From: Candidatus Tisiphia endosymbiont of Melanophora roralis
GTDB taxonomy: Bacteria; Pseudomonadota; Alphaproteobacteria; Rickettsiales; Rickettsiaceae
NCBI RefSeq assembly: GCF_964026575.1
Contig: NZ_OZ032161.1
Span: forward strand, 372,001 to 436,000
DNA length: 64,000 nt
Direction: 5' to 3'
Translations under genes and position numbers: made by a program
Notes under the pieces: generated by a model
What the model saw: the letters and a program-made list of their open reading frames with translations, nothing else
What the model was told of the DNA's origin: nothing
Databases searched by the model: none
In this document: piece after piece, positions 47,867 to 58,579 of the stretch
Layout: every line of letters begins with the position of its first letter
Numbering within the stretch: position 1 is the stretch's first letter

Positions 47867-49204
47867 GTGAAAAAAAAGCTTTTTATTAAAACTTATGGAT
47901 GTCAAATGAATGTATATGACTCCATCAAGATGCAGGATTTGCTAGAGCCATTCGGTTATCAGCCAATTGATTCTATGCACCAAGCTGATATGATTATTTT
48001 AAATACTTGTCATATTAGGGAAAAAGCTGCAGAGAAAATGTATTCCGAGCTTGGTCGCATCAAACAAATTAAAGATGATAGAAAGTCAAAGGGAGAAGGT
48101 AATGTAATTGTTACTGTTGCTGGATGTGTTGCACAAGCTGAAGGTGACGAAATTTTTAGAAGAGCTAGTTATGTAGATATAGTAGTAGGTCCACAATCTT
48201 ACTACGATTTACCGGAGCTGATAGCAAAGATTGCTAGACATGAAAAACATGTAATTAAATTAGATTTTGTTGAAGAAGCTAAATTTGATAAGTTACCTGA
48301 ACAATCTAATATACAAGGAGTAAGTAGCCTTATTTCAGTTCAGGAAGGTTGTGACAAATTTTGTACTTTCTGTGTTGTCCCTTATACTCGGGGTGCAGAA
48401 TTCTCAAGAAATCTAGAACAAATATACAGAGAAATCATAAAATCCGTTTCAAACGGAGCAAAAGAAGTAATCTTGCTAGGTCAGAATGTTAATGCTTATC
48501 ATGGAAAAACTATTGAAGGCAAAGAATGTAGTTTAGCAGATATAATCAGCTACATAGCAGAAATAGCAAATCTTGAGCGTATTAGATACGTTACTTCTCA
48601 TCCTATTGATATGACAGAAGATTTAATTCTGTTACATGGGTCGGAACCAAAATTGATGCCGTTTTTACACTTGCCAGTACAGTCAGGTTCTAACAAAATT
48701 TTAAAATCAATGAATCGTAAACATAACAGAGATTATTATTTTGATATTATTAATCGTTTAAGAAATGCGAGAAGAGATATAGTCTTTTCATCTGACTTTA
48801 TTGTAGGATTCCCCGGAGAAACGGATGAAGACTTTGCTGACACTTTAGATTTAGTAAAGAAGGTTGGTTATGGTCAGTGTTATTCTTTTAAATATAGTCC
48901 AAGACCTGGTACACCTGCTGCGGTTAAAGAGCAAGTGCCTGAACATATCAAATCTAGGCGTTTAGCAATTTTACAGCAAGAAATATCTCGCCAACAATTA
49001 TTGTTTAATGAAAGTTGTATTGGCAAAATAATGCCAGTATTGTTTGATCGTGACGGTAAATTGGACAATCAACTGATAGGAAAAACATGTTATATGCAGT
49101 CGGTGCATGTAATAAACCCTGCAAAAGATTTGTTTGGTCAGATTATCGATGTAAAAATTACCGAGGCTGGGGCAAGTAGTTTGAGCGGAGAAATGGTGCT
49201 GTGA
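47867..49204 (+). CDS. miaB: tRNA-2-methylthio-N6-isopentenyladenosine synthase MiaB
   Basis: This radical SAM methylthiotransferase modifies adenosine 37 in tRNAs that read U-starting codons. The UPF0004 domain has three Cys ([26 protein letters not shown]). The radical SAM motif is [16 protein letters not shown] (about residues 153-168), followed by a TRAM domain at the end. At 445 residues the length is normal. The GTG at 47867 is the start; no in-frame ATG precedes the conserved region. Confidence 0.96.
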   Translation: MKKKLFIKTYGCQMNVYDSIKMQDLLEPFGYQPIDSMHQADMIILNTCHIREKAAEKMYSELGRIKQIKDDRKSKGEGNVIVTVAGCVAQAEGDEIFRRASYVDIVVGPQSYYDLPELIAKIARHEKHVIKLDFVEEAKFDKLPEQSNIQGVSSLISVQEGCDKFCTFCVVPYTRGAEFSRNLEQIYREIIKSVSNGAKEVILLGQNVNAYHGKTIEGKECSLADIISYIAEIANLERIRYVTSHPIDMTEDLILLHGSEPKLMPFLHLPVQSGSNKILKSMNRKHNRDYYFDIINRLRNARRDIVFSSDFIVGFPGETDEDFADTLDLVKKVGYGQCYSFKYSPRPGTPAAVKEQVPEHIKSRRLAILQQEISRQQLLFNESCIGKIMPVLFDRDGKLDNQLIGKTCYMQSVHVINPAKDLFGQIIDVKITEAGASSLSGEMVL

Positions 49205-49278
49205 CCTGATAATCAGGTTTTTATTGAGTTATATAATTCAGGACAGTTTAAAAGTCATGAAAAGAAGCTGAGAAGATG

Positions 49279-49362
49279 TCATTCCCGCGTAGGCGGGAAT
49301 CTATAATATCTAATAGCCTTTGCAGGTTATTTTTTTGGATTCCCGCCGTTGCTAAGAATGAC
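49279..49362. repeat. Dispersed GTCATTCCCGC palindromic repeat
   Basis: GTCATTCCCGCG-TAGGCGGGAATC at the left and GGATTCCCGCC...GAATGAC at the right form a palindromic repeat of 84 bases, a type scattered in many bacterial genomes. The 272-base gap between miaB and mrcA holds this and nothing else. Confidence 0.7.
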
Positions 49363-49476
49363 ATAAACTGCCATGAATTGTAGTCTTCAGAAGAAAACTT
49401 GGTTATCGAGTATTACGTTAGACAAAAAGCTGGTAGCAGAAATATTATCTAAGATAAAACTTTTACTTGAATAAAT

Positions 49477-51867
49477 GTGAGAAATACTTTGTCAAAAATG
49501 CTCAAATTTTTTTATATATTTTTTAAATTATTTATAATATCAGGCATAATAGCTCTTAGTGCTTGTATATATTTGTTGTATCATTACTCTAAAGATCTAC
49601 CTGACTATTCTCAACTTGCCGATTATCATCCACCATCGGTAACAAGAGTTTATGCACAAAATGGAAAATTAATGGAGGAATATGCTTTGGAACGTAGAGT
49701 TTTTGTACCTATTAGTAGTGTACCACGTTCTCTTATAGAAGCGTTTATTTCAGCAGAAGATAAGAATTTTTTTGAACATCCAGGAGTTGATGTTATAAGT
49801 ATAATCAGAGCAGCCATATTCAATATCTCTAATATTTTGCATCATCGTAGAGTAGAAGGAGGGTCAACTATTACTCAACAAGTAGTTAAGAATTTTTTAT
49901 TAACCTCTGAAGTATCAATAGAACGTAAGATCAAAGAAGCAATTTTATCCTATAGGGTCTCAAAAACCTTTACTAAAGATCAAATTTTGGAGTTATATCT
50001 TAATCAAACATTTTTTGGTAGGGGAGCTTATGGAGTTGCCATGGCTGCTCAGAATTATTTTAATAAGTCTATTGAAGATTTAACTGTTGCCGAATCAGCT
50101 TTTATCGCTGGTTTACCAAAAGCACCATCAAATTTTAATCCGGAGAGAAATTATGCTAGGGTGAAAGATCGTAGAGATTATGTTATTATGAGAATGTTGG
50201 AAGATGGTTATATAACGCAAGAGACAGCAAAAGAAGCAGTAGATACCCCTATTACTTTGCAAAAGCGGGATCGTAACGAAACCGTTACAGCCGGTTATTA
50301 TGCTGAGCAAGTACGGGAAGAAGTCATTAGTAAAATTGGCAGTAAAGAATATTTCTATACTGGAGGGTTAACGGTTATTACTTCACTTGATGCTGGTTAT
50401 CAGCAAGCTGCAGAAAATGCTCTTAGGCAAGGCATAAGAGCATATGATAGGAAGCATGGTTTTAGAGGAGTCATAACTAATATTGATCTAAATAACTGGC
50501 AAGATAATTTAAATAAAGTAGCAAAACCTCCAGCTATTTTAGAATATCAATTAGCTGTTGTGTTAAATGTTTCGGATAATCAAGCAGAAATTGGTCTTTG
50601 TGACTTGAGTAAGTCAAAAATAGTTTTATCAGAAATGAAGTGGGCAAGAAATGATCTTAAATCAGTAAAAACTCTTTTACAAAAGGGTGATGTTATAGTA
50701 GTCGAAAAAGTAAATGCTAATTACGGATTAAGGCAAATTCCTACCGTTAATGGTGCGATTATAGTGATGAATCCTACAACAGGTCAGGTACTTGCCAGCG
50801 TTGGTGGATATGATTTCACAGTTAGTAAATTTGATCGTGCTACTCAGGCGTTGCGACAACCAGGATCACTCAGTAAAACTTTTGTTTATCTTGCTGCTTT
50901 AGAAAACGCAATCCAGCCAAATAGAATTTTTGAAGATGGTCCAGTAGAGATTCCGCAAGGTCCTAGCATGCCAGTTTGGCGACCAAAAAATTATAAAGGA
51001 AATTTTCTAGGTTCAATTACTATGCGTATAGGGCTTGAGAAATCACGAAACCTTGTTACTGTTAGGGTAGCACAAGCTATAGGACTAAGCAAAGTTGCTG
51101 AGATAATCAAGCGATTTGGTATTAATAATGAGCCGAAGAGATTTTATTCTATGGTGCTTGGTTCGCTCGAAACTACACTAGAAAAAATGACCAATGCTTA
51201 TGCAATAATTGCTAATTCAGGAAAAAAAGTTACGCCACATTTCGTAGAGCTAATCAAAGATCGTAATGGTAAAATAATTTATCGTAGAGACAATAGGGAA
51301 TGTAAAAATTGTAATGTATCTGACTCCCAGCTTACTGATAACTTATCACTCCCTATCCTACCTCAACCCAACTATCGGATGATTACCGATGAAGCAAGTG
51401 ATTATCAGATTATCTCATTTCTTACTGGAGCAGTTGAAAGAGGTACGGCAACCGCTGCAAAAAAACTTGGTAAGGTCATAGCTGGCAAAAGTGGTACTAC
51501 CAACGATAGTATGGATACTTGGTTTATTGGTTTTACTCCAAAAATAGTTGTCGGAACATATATTGGTTATGATACGCCAAAAACACTAGGAAAAACTGCA
51601 ACAGGCTCAAGTGTTGCCTTACCTATATTTATTGATTTTATGGAGAAGGCTTATTCTGATATTCCATCACTGGCATTTAAAGTACCAGAATCAATTAAAT
51701 TGTTACCAATAGATCCAACAACTGGTAAAGTTACTTCTTCTAGTAGTATTATGGAAGCATTCAAAATTCATGATATACCAGTATTAGATTATCAGAACCA
51801 AGGTCAAGATAATGATGCTTTCCATAATATTCCTCCCGAAAAAGATACTTCTCAGGAGATATATTAA
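49477..51867 (+). CDS. mrcA: Penicillin-binding protein 1A
   Basis: This is a bifunctional class A penicillin-binding protein of 796 residues. It has an N-terminal membrane anchor (about 10-35) and a glycosyltransferase domain (about 55-240: ISAEDKNFFEHPGVD with the catalytic Glu, GGSTITQQVVKN, RKIKEAILSYRV). The transpeptidase domain (about 420-740) has SxxK in RQPGSLSKTF, SRN in EKSRNLV and KSGTT. The SxxK motif reads S-L-S-K. It makes and cross-links peptidoglycan, with PBP2 at 60 kb. The start is GTG at 49477, with an ATG in another frame just before. Confidence 0.95.
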   Translation: MRNTLSKMLKFFYIFFKLFIISGIIALSACIYLLYHYSKDLPDYSQLADYHPPSVTRVYAQNGKLMEEYALERRVFVPISSVPRSLIEAFISAEDKNFFEHPGVDVISIIRAAIFNISNILHHRRVEGGSTITQQVVKNFLLTSEVSIERKIKEAILSYRVSKTFTKDQILELYLNQTFFGRGAYGVAMAAQNYFNKSIEDLTVAESAFIAGLPKAPSNFNPERNYARVKDRRDYVIMRMLEDGYITQETAKEAVDTPITLQKRDRNETVTAGYYAEQVREEVISKIGSKEYFYTGGLTVITSLDAGYQQAAENALRQGIRAYDRKHGFRGVITNIDLNNWQDNLNKVAKPPAILEYQLAVVLNVSDNQAEIGLCDLSKSKIVLSEMKWARNDLKSVKTLLQKGDVIVVEKVNANYGLRQIPTVNGAIIVMNPTTGQVLASVGGYDFTVSKFDRATQALRQPGSLSKTFVYLAALENAIQPNRIFEDGPVEIPQGPSMPVWRPKNYKGNFLGSITMRIGLEKSRNLVTVRVAQAIGLSKVAEIIKRFGINNEPKRFYSMVLGSLETTLEKMTNAYAIIANSGKKVTPHFVELIKDRNGKIIYRRDNRECKNCNVSDSQLTDNLSLPILPQPNYRMITDEASDYQIISFLTGAVERGTATAAKKLGKVIAGKSGTTNDSMDTWFIGFTPKIVVGTYIGYDTPKTLGKTATGSSVALPIFIDFMEKAYSDIPSLAFKVPESIKLLPIDPTTGKVTSSSSIMEAFKIHDIPVLDYQNQGQDNDAFHNIPPEKDTSQEIY

Positions 51868-51885
51868 GCTCGAGTATTGATGTAA

Positions 51886-52035
51886 TATACTGCTCGTAAA
51901 TGAAGAGTTGGTAGACGAAGATCAAAATCAACAAGTGCTAGGAGTGTCCAAGCCGAGGAGCGTAGCGTACATTAGTACGTGAGCACCGCAGGTCTTGGAC
52001 AACGACAACGCAATTGTTGATTTTCATCGAGTATA
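51886..52035. repeat. IS630-related MITE, copy 2
   Basis: This 150-bp near copy of the element at 35643-35794 begins TATACTGCTCGTAAATG and ends ATCGAGTATA. Its left end is identical to the IS630 5' end over about 19 bases. It fills most of the gap between the convergent mrcA and hemY-like genes. Confidence 0.88.
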
Positions 52036-52041
52036 TTAAGC

Positions 52042-53109
52042 TCAAATATCATGAAAAGCTAATAGTTCAGGTTCATTTTTAAGATTTTTAATCTTTTCCG
52101 GTAAGCCTAAATAAGCGGCTATAGCTAAAAATAGCCCTAAATATTGTTTAGGGTTTACTAACATTACTAGATCTTCATAAATTCTTAAAGGGGGTACAGA
52201 AGAAAATTGCTTATATAATTCTACAATCTCAAAAGAAGGGTTATTTGCGAAGGCAGCTTTTAATATTTCAATGTTTTTATTATTCCAGCTAGAAGAATTT
52301 AGAGGTAGATAGAGATTTAATGCGGAGATATGTGAAGGTATAAGTTTAATAGCTGATTCTAAATAATGGATAGCATCTTTTGTCTCATTAGCTTCTAGCA
52401 TATTTTTGGCAGCGTCAACATAATAATCAGCTATTTTGTTCTTTATAGACTCTAGTTTTTGTGCGTCAACTCTGTTAAGTTTGGATACCACAAAGATAAA
52501 TTTTGTCCACAGAGAAAGTTTAGCATAACAATCAAGTAAAATTTCTAAAGTTTCACTATCAAATTCATTTAGGTTAAATGATCTAACAGCATAATTCTCA
52601 GCTGTTTCATACATATTATTTTGATAAAATATTTGTGCAAGTCTTTTGGTAACAAAGGCACTATAATGTTTAGATTGCTCTAATTCCTGAAAATATTTTA
52701 TTCTTATTGAAGTATCTAATTCTGCTTCTGCTAAAAGTAAAGTATGAAATACCTTGTTTTCTTTAGTTAAACGATGAGCTATTTTTTGACTAGTTGCTAC
52801 TGACTTTGATTTTTCACCAGCAATATACTCTGCCATAGCCTTCATCAGTAGGTAATTATCAGTAGTAGCTCTTTTGGAAAAGAAAATATCTTTTAAATTA
52901 GCAGGTAGGTCAATAATTAGAAATATTATTTTTAAAAAAATAGCACTAAAAAGCGTAAATAATATATATAAAATAATGAAAGTAAAAAAGGAGGTTTCTA
53001 TATAATAATCATATAAATTTAAGGTTAATGTTGAGTCAAGCTGATTTAAGACAGAAAAACCTAAATATAATAACAAAAATGTAATACAAATTATTAATAA
53101 TCTTATCAT
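52042..53109 (-). CDS. HemY-like TPR membrane protein
   Basis: This 355-residue protein has two N-terminal membrane helices (about residues 3-20 and 38-62) followed by TPR-like helical repeats (about 90-340). The HemY-type block is recognisable from about 85 to 190 (FHTLLLAEAEL, YAVRSFNLNEFDSE). It is the last gene of the operon M16 peptidase - hemD - short membrane protein - hemY, the order seen across alphaproteobacteria. The biochemical role of HemY proteins in this class is not settled. It begins 4 bases after the preceding gene. Confidence 0.85.
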   Translation of the reverse strand: MIRLLIICITFLLLYLGFSVLNQLDSTLTLNLYDYYIETSFFTFIILYILFTLFSAIFLKIIFLIIDLPANLKDIFFSKRATTDNYLLMKAMAEYIAGEKSKSVATSQKIAHRLTKENKVFHTLLLAEAELDTSIRIKYFQELEQSKHYSAFVTKRLAQIFYQNNMYETAENYAVRSFNLNEFDSETLEILLDCYAKLSLWTKFIFVVSKLNRVDAQKLESIKNKIADYYVDAAKNMLEANETKDAIHYLESAIKLIPSHISALNLYLPLNSSSWNNKNIEILKAAFANNPSFEIVELYKQFSSVPPLRIYEDLVMLVNPKQYLGLFLAIAAYLGLPEKIKNLKNEPELLAFHDI

Positions 53110-53113
53110 TATT

Positions 53114-53728
53114 TTACTCTACAAATTCTTGTTGTAATTCTTCTGAATAAAAGAAATTAATAAAAAAATCTAGATTGCCTATTATTCTCAACTTTAGTTT
53201 TTCTTTATCTTTGGTAAAACTAGATTTTCTTTCAATCTTAATAAATTTCTCGATCCAACAATTTGCTTTTGGAAAGATCTTGATTAAACCTAAACTGTTA
53301 TTAAGTAAATAATTTTCATTATAATTATGTAGGTCTAGCAAAGTATTTTTTATTTTTGTAGGTAACTCTATAGTTTCAATTTGACGAATTTGCTGTGTAT
53401 AATCTTTATCTTGTAAAAAATTCATCACTAAAAGATTAACGCTAAGTAAATAAATGCTATAATTAAGGGGGGTCTTAGATGGTTCGGGTTGGTGGTTTAA
53501 TGAGACTTCTGCTTGTTTTGGGCTATTATCTTCTTGAATTACATCATGTTCTGACATAGAGTCTGTTTTAGAAATAGTTGTATTATTGGGTAATTCAGAA
53601 TCGACCTTTTTATTATTGAAAAAAGTCATGTAACCTATTGATATGGCAAATAACACAATTAGAATAATTGTGAGAATAATAGGATTATTACTACGAACTT
53701 TTATTATATTAGTTTCTGATTTTTGCAT
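53114..53728 (-). CDS. Short membrane protein at the mitofilin (Mic60) position
   Basis: This is a 204-residue protein with one N-terminal membrane helix (about residues 18-35), a polar linker (about 38-90) and a helical C-terminal domain ending FFINFFYSEELQQEFVE. In most alphaproteobacteria the gene between hemD and hemY encodes a bacterial Mic60/mitofilin homologue of 300-450 residues with a long coiled coil and a C-terminal mitofilin domain. This protein has the same position and topology, but the coiled coil is nearly absent. It may be a shrunken Mic60 or a replacement. No motif proves either. It overlaps hemD by 20 bases. Confidence 0.7.
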   Translation of the reverse strand: MQKSETNIIKVRSNNPIILTIILIVLFAISIGYMTFFNNKKVDSELPNNTTISKTDSMSEHDVIQEDNSPKQAEVSLNHQPEPSKTPLNYSIYLLSVNLLVMNFLQDKDYTQQIRQIETIELPTKIKNTLLDLHNYNENYLLNNSLGLIKIFPKANCWIEKFIKIERKSSFTKDKEKLKLRIIGNLDFFINFFYSEELQQEFVE

Positions 53729-54392
53729 TATAAATTAATAACTCTAACATTTGTTGCGGCTGTCCATTATCACAATAAACCACATTTTTGGCAAAATATC
53801 TAATAATATTTGCCACTTTTTCACTTATAGTAATTACTAAACTATTATCTAGTAGTTTTAGCAAATTATTTTTTATTAATAATTCAATGAAAGTCTTAGT
53901 GCTGTTCTGTGAATATAGTAAAATAAAATTGATGCCCTTTTCAATCTCTGCTATTTGGTATAGCTGGGTCGCGTATTTTACCCGATAAATAATGTGTCTT
54001 TTTATTTTTTGGGGCAAATCTTGAGTAATTTCATTTGACGATAAATATATGGTTTGCTCATATATTTCTTGAGGGATGTTTTCTAGTAGGTCTTGAATAT
54101 TTGTAGCAACATATCGTACTACAAAATTTTTTTGTTCTAGAATTAACTTTGATGAATTGCCGACTATCCATAAATTCTTTTGTTCTAGCTCTTGATGTCC
54201 AGCAAGGATTCTAGCAGCAAATTTACTGGTGACAATTATATTAACATAATTATGCAAAATAGTGCTATTTAATGGCAAAGCTTGATATTCCACTAAAGGA
54301 GAACAGATATATTTAAAACTACAATTTTTCTCCAATTCTCTAATGATTTCATTATTATCTTCTAAACTTCTAGTTAATAGCACCGATTTCAT
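53709..54392 (-). CDS. hemD: Uroporphyrinogen-III synthase
   Basis: HemD closes the linear tetrapyrrole to uroporphyrinogen III in heme synthesis. The protein (227 residues) has two similar lobes. Weakly conserved HemD landmarks are LLTRSLEDN at the start, [10 protein letters not shown] (about 53-62) and [15 protein letters not shown] (about 150-164). Sequence conservation in this family is always low; operon context with the hemY-like gene strengthens the call. Its start overlaps the end of the M16 peptidase gene by 4 bases. Confidence 0.88.
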   Translation of the reverse strand: MKSVLLTRSLEDNNEIIRELEKNCSFKYICSPLVEYQALPLNSTILHNYVNIIVTSKFAARILAGHQELEQKNLWIVGNSSKLILEQKNFVVRYVATNIQDLLENIPQEIYEQTIYLSSNEITQDLPQKIKRHIIYRVKYATQLYQIAEIEKGINFILLYSQNSTKTFIELLIKNNLLKLLDNSLVITISEKVANIIRYFAKNVVYCDNGQPQQMLELLIYNAKIRN

Positions 54393-55651
54393 AGAGCTAG
54401 CTTATGGCATAATTCTTGATAATCTATGGCAAGTGGTTTAGGACCAATAATAGATAAAGTAGGTTTTGTAACAAATATTTTGTTAGCAATATTTATTATA
54501 TCTTGTTTTGTTATATTCATAATATATTCAATAGTTTGTTCAGTAGGTATATATTTGCCAAAAACAGCAAAATTCTTACCAATTTCTTCTGATTTATAAG
54601 AAGATTCTTCTTGAGCTATATAGATACTAGTTTTTAGTTGTACTTTAGCCCTATCAATTTCTGAGTCTTTGATGTCTGTAGAAATTTTTTTTATTTCATT
54701 AACTAATTGTTCTGCAAGGAATGGTAGTTTATCGTGATTAGTGGAGGCATATATGCCAAAAATCCCACTATCATAGTAGGAGTTATTATAGCTACCAATT
54801 GAATAAGCCAGTCCAAGTTTTTCCCTGATTTGTTGAAATAATCTCGATGACATACCACTGCCAAGTGTTAGTGAAAGAACTTGCGTATGATATAATTGTT
54901 GTATGTTAAAATACGGCACACTTTCGAAACCTAGAACTAGGGTAGTTTGCTCAAGGTCTTTGGTGATAAAGCTATGTCCCCCTGTATATCTAACTTTCTC
55001 AAAATGACTATTTTGTTTATTTTTTAATGAACAAAATAATTTTTTGGCAAATTCTACAACTTGCTCATGGGAAATATTTCCTGCTACTGATAAGTAAATA
55101 TTTTCGGCATTATAATGTTTGTCAACGTAATTACTAAAATGTTCTCTATCAAATTTAGCCAAACTGTCGTGAGTTCCTAGAATTGATCTGCCAAGTGCTT
55201 GATTCTCATAAGCACTACTATAAAATTTTTCGTGGATAAGTTCATCAGGGTTATCTTGAACATGAGCAATTTCTTGTAGAATCACCTGATATTCTTTGGC
55301 TATTTCTTCCTTTGAAAAAACTGAATTTTGTATGATATCCGCCAGTATTTCTAAAGCTTTATAGCAGTTTTCATTCAATATTTTTGAATAATAAACAGTT
55401 TGTTCATGCGAGGTATATGCATTAAAATGTCCTCCTATAGAGTCAAATTCTTCAGCAATTTGTTTAGCAGACCTAGTTGTTGTGCCTTTAAATGCCATAT
55501 GTTCAAGAAAATGGGATATGCCTATTTCTGAAGATTGTTCATAGCGACTACCTACATTGACAATGACATTAATAGCTACAGAATTTACATTAGACATATT
55601 ATAGGTAAGAATAGTTAGACCATTTTTAAGTTTGCTTGAGTTAAAAGTCAT
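54389..55651 (-). CDS. M16-family zinc peptidase (mitochondrial processing peptidase-like)
   Basis: This is a single-subunit M16B peptidase of 420 residues, close to the beta subunit of mitochondrial processing peptidase. The zinc motif [10 protein letters not shown] (H-x-x-E-H) lies at about residues 46-55, with the distal Glu in [18 protein letters not shown] (about 117-134). Gly-rich loop [10 protein letters not shown] and the second-domain core are present, so it looks active. In Rickettsia such a protein can process small peptides. It leads the operon with hemD. Confidence 0.93.
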   Translation of the reverse strand: MTFNSSKLKNGLTILTYNMSNVNSVAINVIVNVGSRYEQSSEIGISHFLEHMAFKGTTTRSAKQIAEEFDSIGGHFNAYTSHEQTVYYSKILNENCYKALEILADIIQNSVFSKEEIAKEYQVILQEIAHVQDNPDELIHEKFYSSAYENQALGRSILGTHDSLAKFDREHFSNYVDKHYNAENIYLSVAGNISHEQVVEFAKKLFCSLKNKQNSHFEKVRYTGGHSFITKDLEQTTLVLGFESVPYFNIQQLYHTQVLSLTLGSGMSSRLFQQIREKLGLAYSIGSYNNSYYDSGIFGIYASTNHDKLPFLAEQLVNEIKKISTDIKDSEIDRAKVQLKTSIYIAQEESSYKSEEIGKNFAVFGKYIPTEQTIEYIMNITKQDIINIANKIFVTKPTLSIIGPKPLAIDYQELCHKLAL

Positions 55652-55833
55652 TTTATCACTTATTTAGATTCCAATGACCTTAAAATAACTCTTTACAACT
55701 AGTTATGCAAGGAGTCATTTCCTATCAAAACAAAGTATACTCGGTGAACTTCAAGAATTAAGGTCGTCGTGTCTAAAGCACAACTCTTGAAATCATAGAA
55801 GTATATATGACCTTAATTTAATATTATAACTAT

Positions 55834-56331
55834 TTATTTGAGCTGCTGATAACCATTGATTATACTTAACTTCTTTTTTATGCCAGTATATTCAAGTGCA
55901 ATATGGTAATTATCAACTTCAGTAATTCTAATGCATTCATCTATATCATAGATATTGTCAGTATGTAACATTTCTGTACCCTTAGACACTTCTCTTCTTG
56001 CTTGTTCAATGGCTTGGCTTCTCGATTGTGCAACAACAAAAGTGATAAAATGATTTTCTCCAAATAAGTTTTTCTTATAAGAACCAAGGTTAACAAAATA
56101 TAAATGATTGGTACTAGATTGAGGTTTTATTTCCGTAATTTTAACATCAAAACCGTTAAGACTAGCTAGTATGAACCAAGAATCAACATGTAAAGATGTT
56201 TTTATACCACACCATTTGCTTTTAATTTTTTGAGAAATTTCAATATCAGATTTCCCGACTGCAAATACAACATCATGCATTTCTATATTGCAACCTTCAA
56301 CTTTTCCTCCTAAATAGAAAACACATAACAT
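55834..56331 (-). CDS. DUF1543-family protein
   Basis: This is a member of DUF1543, a family of unknown function. Diagnostic parts are YLGGKVEGCNIEMHDVVFAVG (about residues 5-25), KWCGIKTSLHVDSWFIL with a conserved His-x-Asp-Ser-Trp, and YFVNLGSYK near residue 90. The start at 56331 (M-L-C-V-F-Y-L-G-G) gives the usual N-terminus; an ATG at 56367 adds 12 residues. It is isolated between the M16 peptidase gene and the divergent dapF. The gap 55652-55833 contains a hairpin-like stretch but no gene. Confidence 0.85.
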   Translation of the reverse strand: MLCVFYLGGKVEGCNIEMHDVVFAVGKSDIEISQKIKSKWCGIKTSLHVDSWFILASLNGFDVKITEIKPQSSTNHLYFVNLGSYKKNLFGENHFITFVVAQSRSQAIEQARREVSKGTEMLHTDNIYDIDECIRITEVDNYHIALEYTGIKKKLSIINGYQQLK

Positions 56332-56529
56332 AGGTGAGTCAAATACAAATTTTTGCAAATAAGGCATATAAAGCTCTTTTAATTTTTGGCTAATTCAATG
56401 ATATATTTTTAATAGTTATTAGTTAGTTGTTAATATCATTATAGACATGACACTAACAAGGGGTCTATTATTTTTTACATAAATTTCATATATTTGGTAT
56501 AATAACCTCAAACAACTAAAGATATTTCT

Positions 56530-57339
56530 GTGTCCCAAAAAATCAATTTCGCTAAAATGCATGGATTAGGTAACGATTTTGTGATTATCAACCAGCGTGA
56601 TTTACCTAAAAATTGTGATTTGCAACAATTATCTCTAAAGATTGCCAATCGCCATACTGGTATTGGTTGTGATCAGTTTATTATTTATGATAAAAAACCA
56701 AATTACTATGAGATGATTATATATAACCAAGATGGATCAAGTGCCAAATTATGTGGTAATGCTTCAAGATGTCTTGCCAAGTTGGTATATCTTGATTTAG
56801 GTATAAAGGAAATCACTTTGAAGGTATATGGAAAAGAATTATCTTGTAAGATACTGAATGAGCACGAGATTGAAGTAGATAGTGGGATAGTTAGTTTCGA
56901 GGAAGATTGGATGCCTTCATCCGAAAAAATTTGGCCGGTTGTAGAGCGTTATATGATCGACATCAAGGAAGTTATCTGTGCCGATATTGGTAATCCACAT
57001 TTTGTTATTTTTAGTGATCTCGCTATTGAAGATAAAGAAATAATAGGAGAGAAATTACAGGAAAAAGAATTATTTGCTGATGGTGTTAACGTTAATTTTG
57101 CTTCAATCAAGGATAATAAAATTTATTTATCGGTTTGGGAAAGAGGTACAGGCTTAACTCTTGCTTGTGGTAGTGGAGCATGTGCTAGTTTTGCTTCTGC
57201 GGTCAAGCTAGGATTTATTAGCTCTCCTTGTCAAGTAGTATTTCAATTGGGTAGTCTACAAATGTCAAAGCAAGGTGAGAATATAATAATGACTGGTCCT
57301 GCTACTTTAGTTTCACGAGGGGAGTTTTTTTATGACTAA
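56530..57339 (+). CDS. dapF: Diaminopimelate epimerase
   Basis: DapF interconverts LL- and meso-diaminopimelate, the cross-linking amino acid of peptidoglycan. The catalytic cysteines are in GNASRCLAKL (about residue 80, Cys of N-A-S-R-C replaced in order as LCGNASRC) and ACGSGACAS (about 218). The MHGLGNDFV opening is conserved. At 269 residues the length is normal. GTG start. It overlaps mtaB by 8 bases and heads a wall-related run dapF-mtaB-gpsA-mreD-mrdA. Confidence 0.95.
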   Translation: MSQKINFAKMHGLGNDFVIINQRDLPKNCDLQQLSLKIANRHTGIGCDQFIIYDKKPNYYEMIIYNQDGSSAKLCGNASRCLAKLVYLDLGIKEITLKVYGKELSCKILNEHEIEVDSGIVSFEEDWMPSSEKIWPVVERYMIDIKEVICADIGNPHFVIFSDLAIEDKEIIGEKLQEKELFADGVNVNFASIKDNKIYLSVWERGTGLTLACGSGACASFASAVKLGFISSPCQVVFQLGSLQMSKQGENIIMTGPATLVSRGEFFYD

Positions 57340-58579
57340 ATCACAAGAAGTTGTAACTTTTGGCTGCAGATTAAATATTTATGAAAGTGAAGTGATCAAA
57401 AATAATCTAGCTCTTTCTGGTCTTGAGAATGTCATAGTATTTAATACTTGTGCGGTCACTAAGGAAGCTGAAAAACAATCACGTCAAGCAATTCGTAAGG
57501 CTAAAAGAAATAATCCTGATGTAAGAATTATTGTTACTGGTTGTGCTGCTCAGAATAACCCAGCTATTTTTGCTAATATGGTTGAGGTTGATAAAGTACT
57601 TGGTAATGAAGAAAAATTGATAGCTGCCCATTATCAATTTACCGAAGAAAAAGTGGTGGTAAATGATATAATGTCGGTTACTGAAACTGCTAATCATATG
57701 GTGAGTAGTTTTGATGGTAGGTCTCGTGCCTTCATTCAGGTGCAAAATGGTTGTAATCATCGTTGTACATTCTGTATGATACCTTATGGTAGAGGTAATA
57801 GTAGGTCAGTACCGATGGGTGTTATAGTACGACAGTTAAGGGCATTAGTAGAAAATGGTTACAATGAAGTAGTATTTACAGGTGTTGATGTGACGGCTTA
57901 TGGACCAGATTTGCCAGGAGCTCCAACTTTTGCTCAGATGATTAGACGAATTATTGGCTTGGTTCCAGAACTAAAGAGGCTTAGATTATCTTCAATTGAT
58001 GTAGCTGAGATCGATGACGATTTGTTCGATCTTATGGCTTATATACCAAAGATTATGCCGCATTTTCATATTAGTTTACAAGCTGGTGATGATATGATAC
58101 TTAAGCGTATGAAACGTCGCCATAATCGTCAAAATATTATTGATTTTTGTCATAAGTTGCGTAATTTAAGACCAAATGTATCATTTGGTGCAGACATTAT
58201 AGCTGGTTTTCCGACGGAAACTGATGCAATGTTTGATAATACAAAAAGACTGATCTCTGAGGCAGATTTACAATATTTACACGTTTTCCCATATTCTGAA
58301 CGTGATGAAACTCCGGCTGCAAGAATGCCGCAAATAGCAAAATCGATTAGAAAAGTAAGAGCAGAAATTCTAAGAACTGCCGGGGAACAACAATTACAAA
58401 AATTTTTCCAAAGGAATATAGGGCAGGAAGTAGAGCTACTTGTAGAACAAAATAACATAGCTCATACAGAAAATTTTATTCCGGTAAAGCTTGAAGGTAA
58501 TTTTGATGTAGGACAAATTGTTAAGGCTCGGCTAGTTGCTATAGAAGATAATCATATGATTTCAAAAATTTTGGTATGA
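57332..58579 (+). CDS. mtaB: tRNA (t6A37) methylthiotransferase MtaB
   Basis: This radical SAM methylthiotransferase adds a methylthio group to t6A37 in tRNAs reading ANN codons. The UPF0004 cysteines are in TFGCRLN, VFNTCAVTKEAE and VTGCAAQ. The radical SAM motif is NGCNHRCTFCMIPYGRG (about residues 138-154). It belongs to the MtaB/e-MtaB branch rather than MiaB by the GCRLN and SSIDVAEIDDD signatures. A TRAM-like C-terminus is present. It sits in a tight operon, overlapping both neighbours. Confidence 0.93.
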   Translation: MTKSQEVVTFGCRLNIYESEVIKNNLALSGLENVIVFNTCAVTKEAEKQSRQAIRKAKRNNPDVRIIVTGCAAQNNPAIFANMVEVDKVLGNEEKLIAAHYQFTEEKVVVNDIMSVTETANHMVSSFDGRSRAFIQVQNGCNHRCTFCMIPYGRGNSRSVPMGVIVRQLRALVENGYNEVVFTGVDVTAYGPDLPGAPTFAQMIRRIIGLVPELKRLRLSSIDVAEIDDDLFDLMAYIPKIMPHFHISLQAGDDMILKRMKRRHNRQNIIDFCHKLRNLRPNVSFGADIIAGFPTETDAMFDNTKRLISEADLQYLHVFPYSERDETPAARMPQIAKSIRKVRAEILRTAGEQQLQKFFQRNIGQEVELLVEQNNIAHTENFIPVKLEGNFDVGQIVKARLVAIEDNHMISKILV

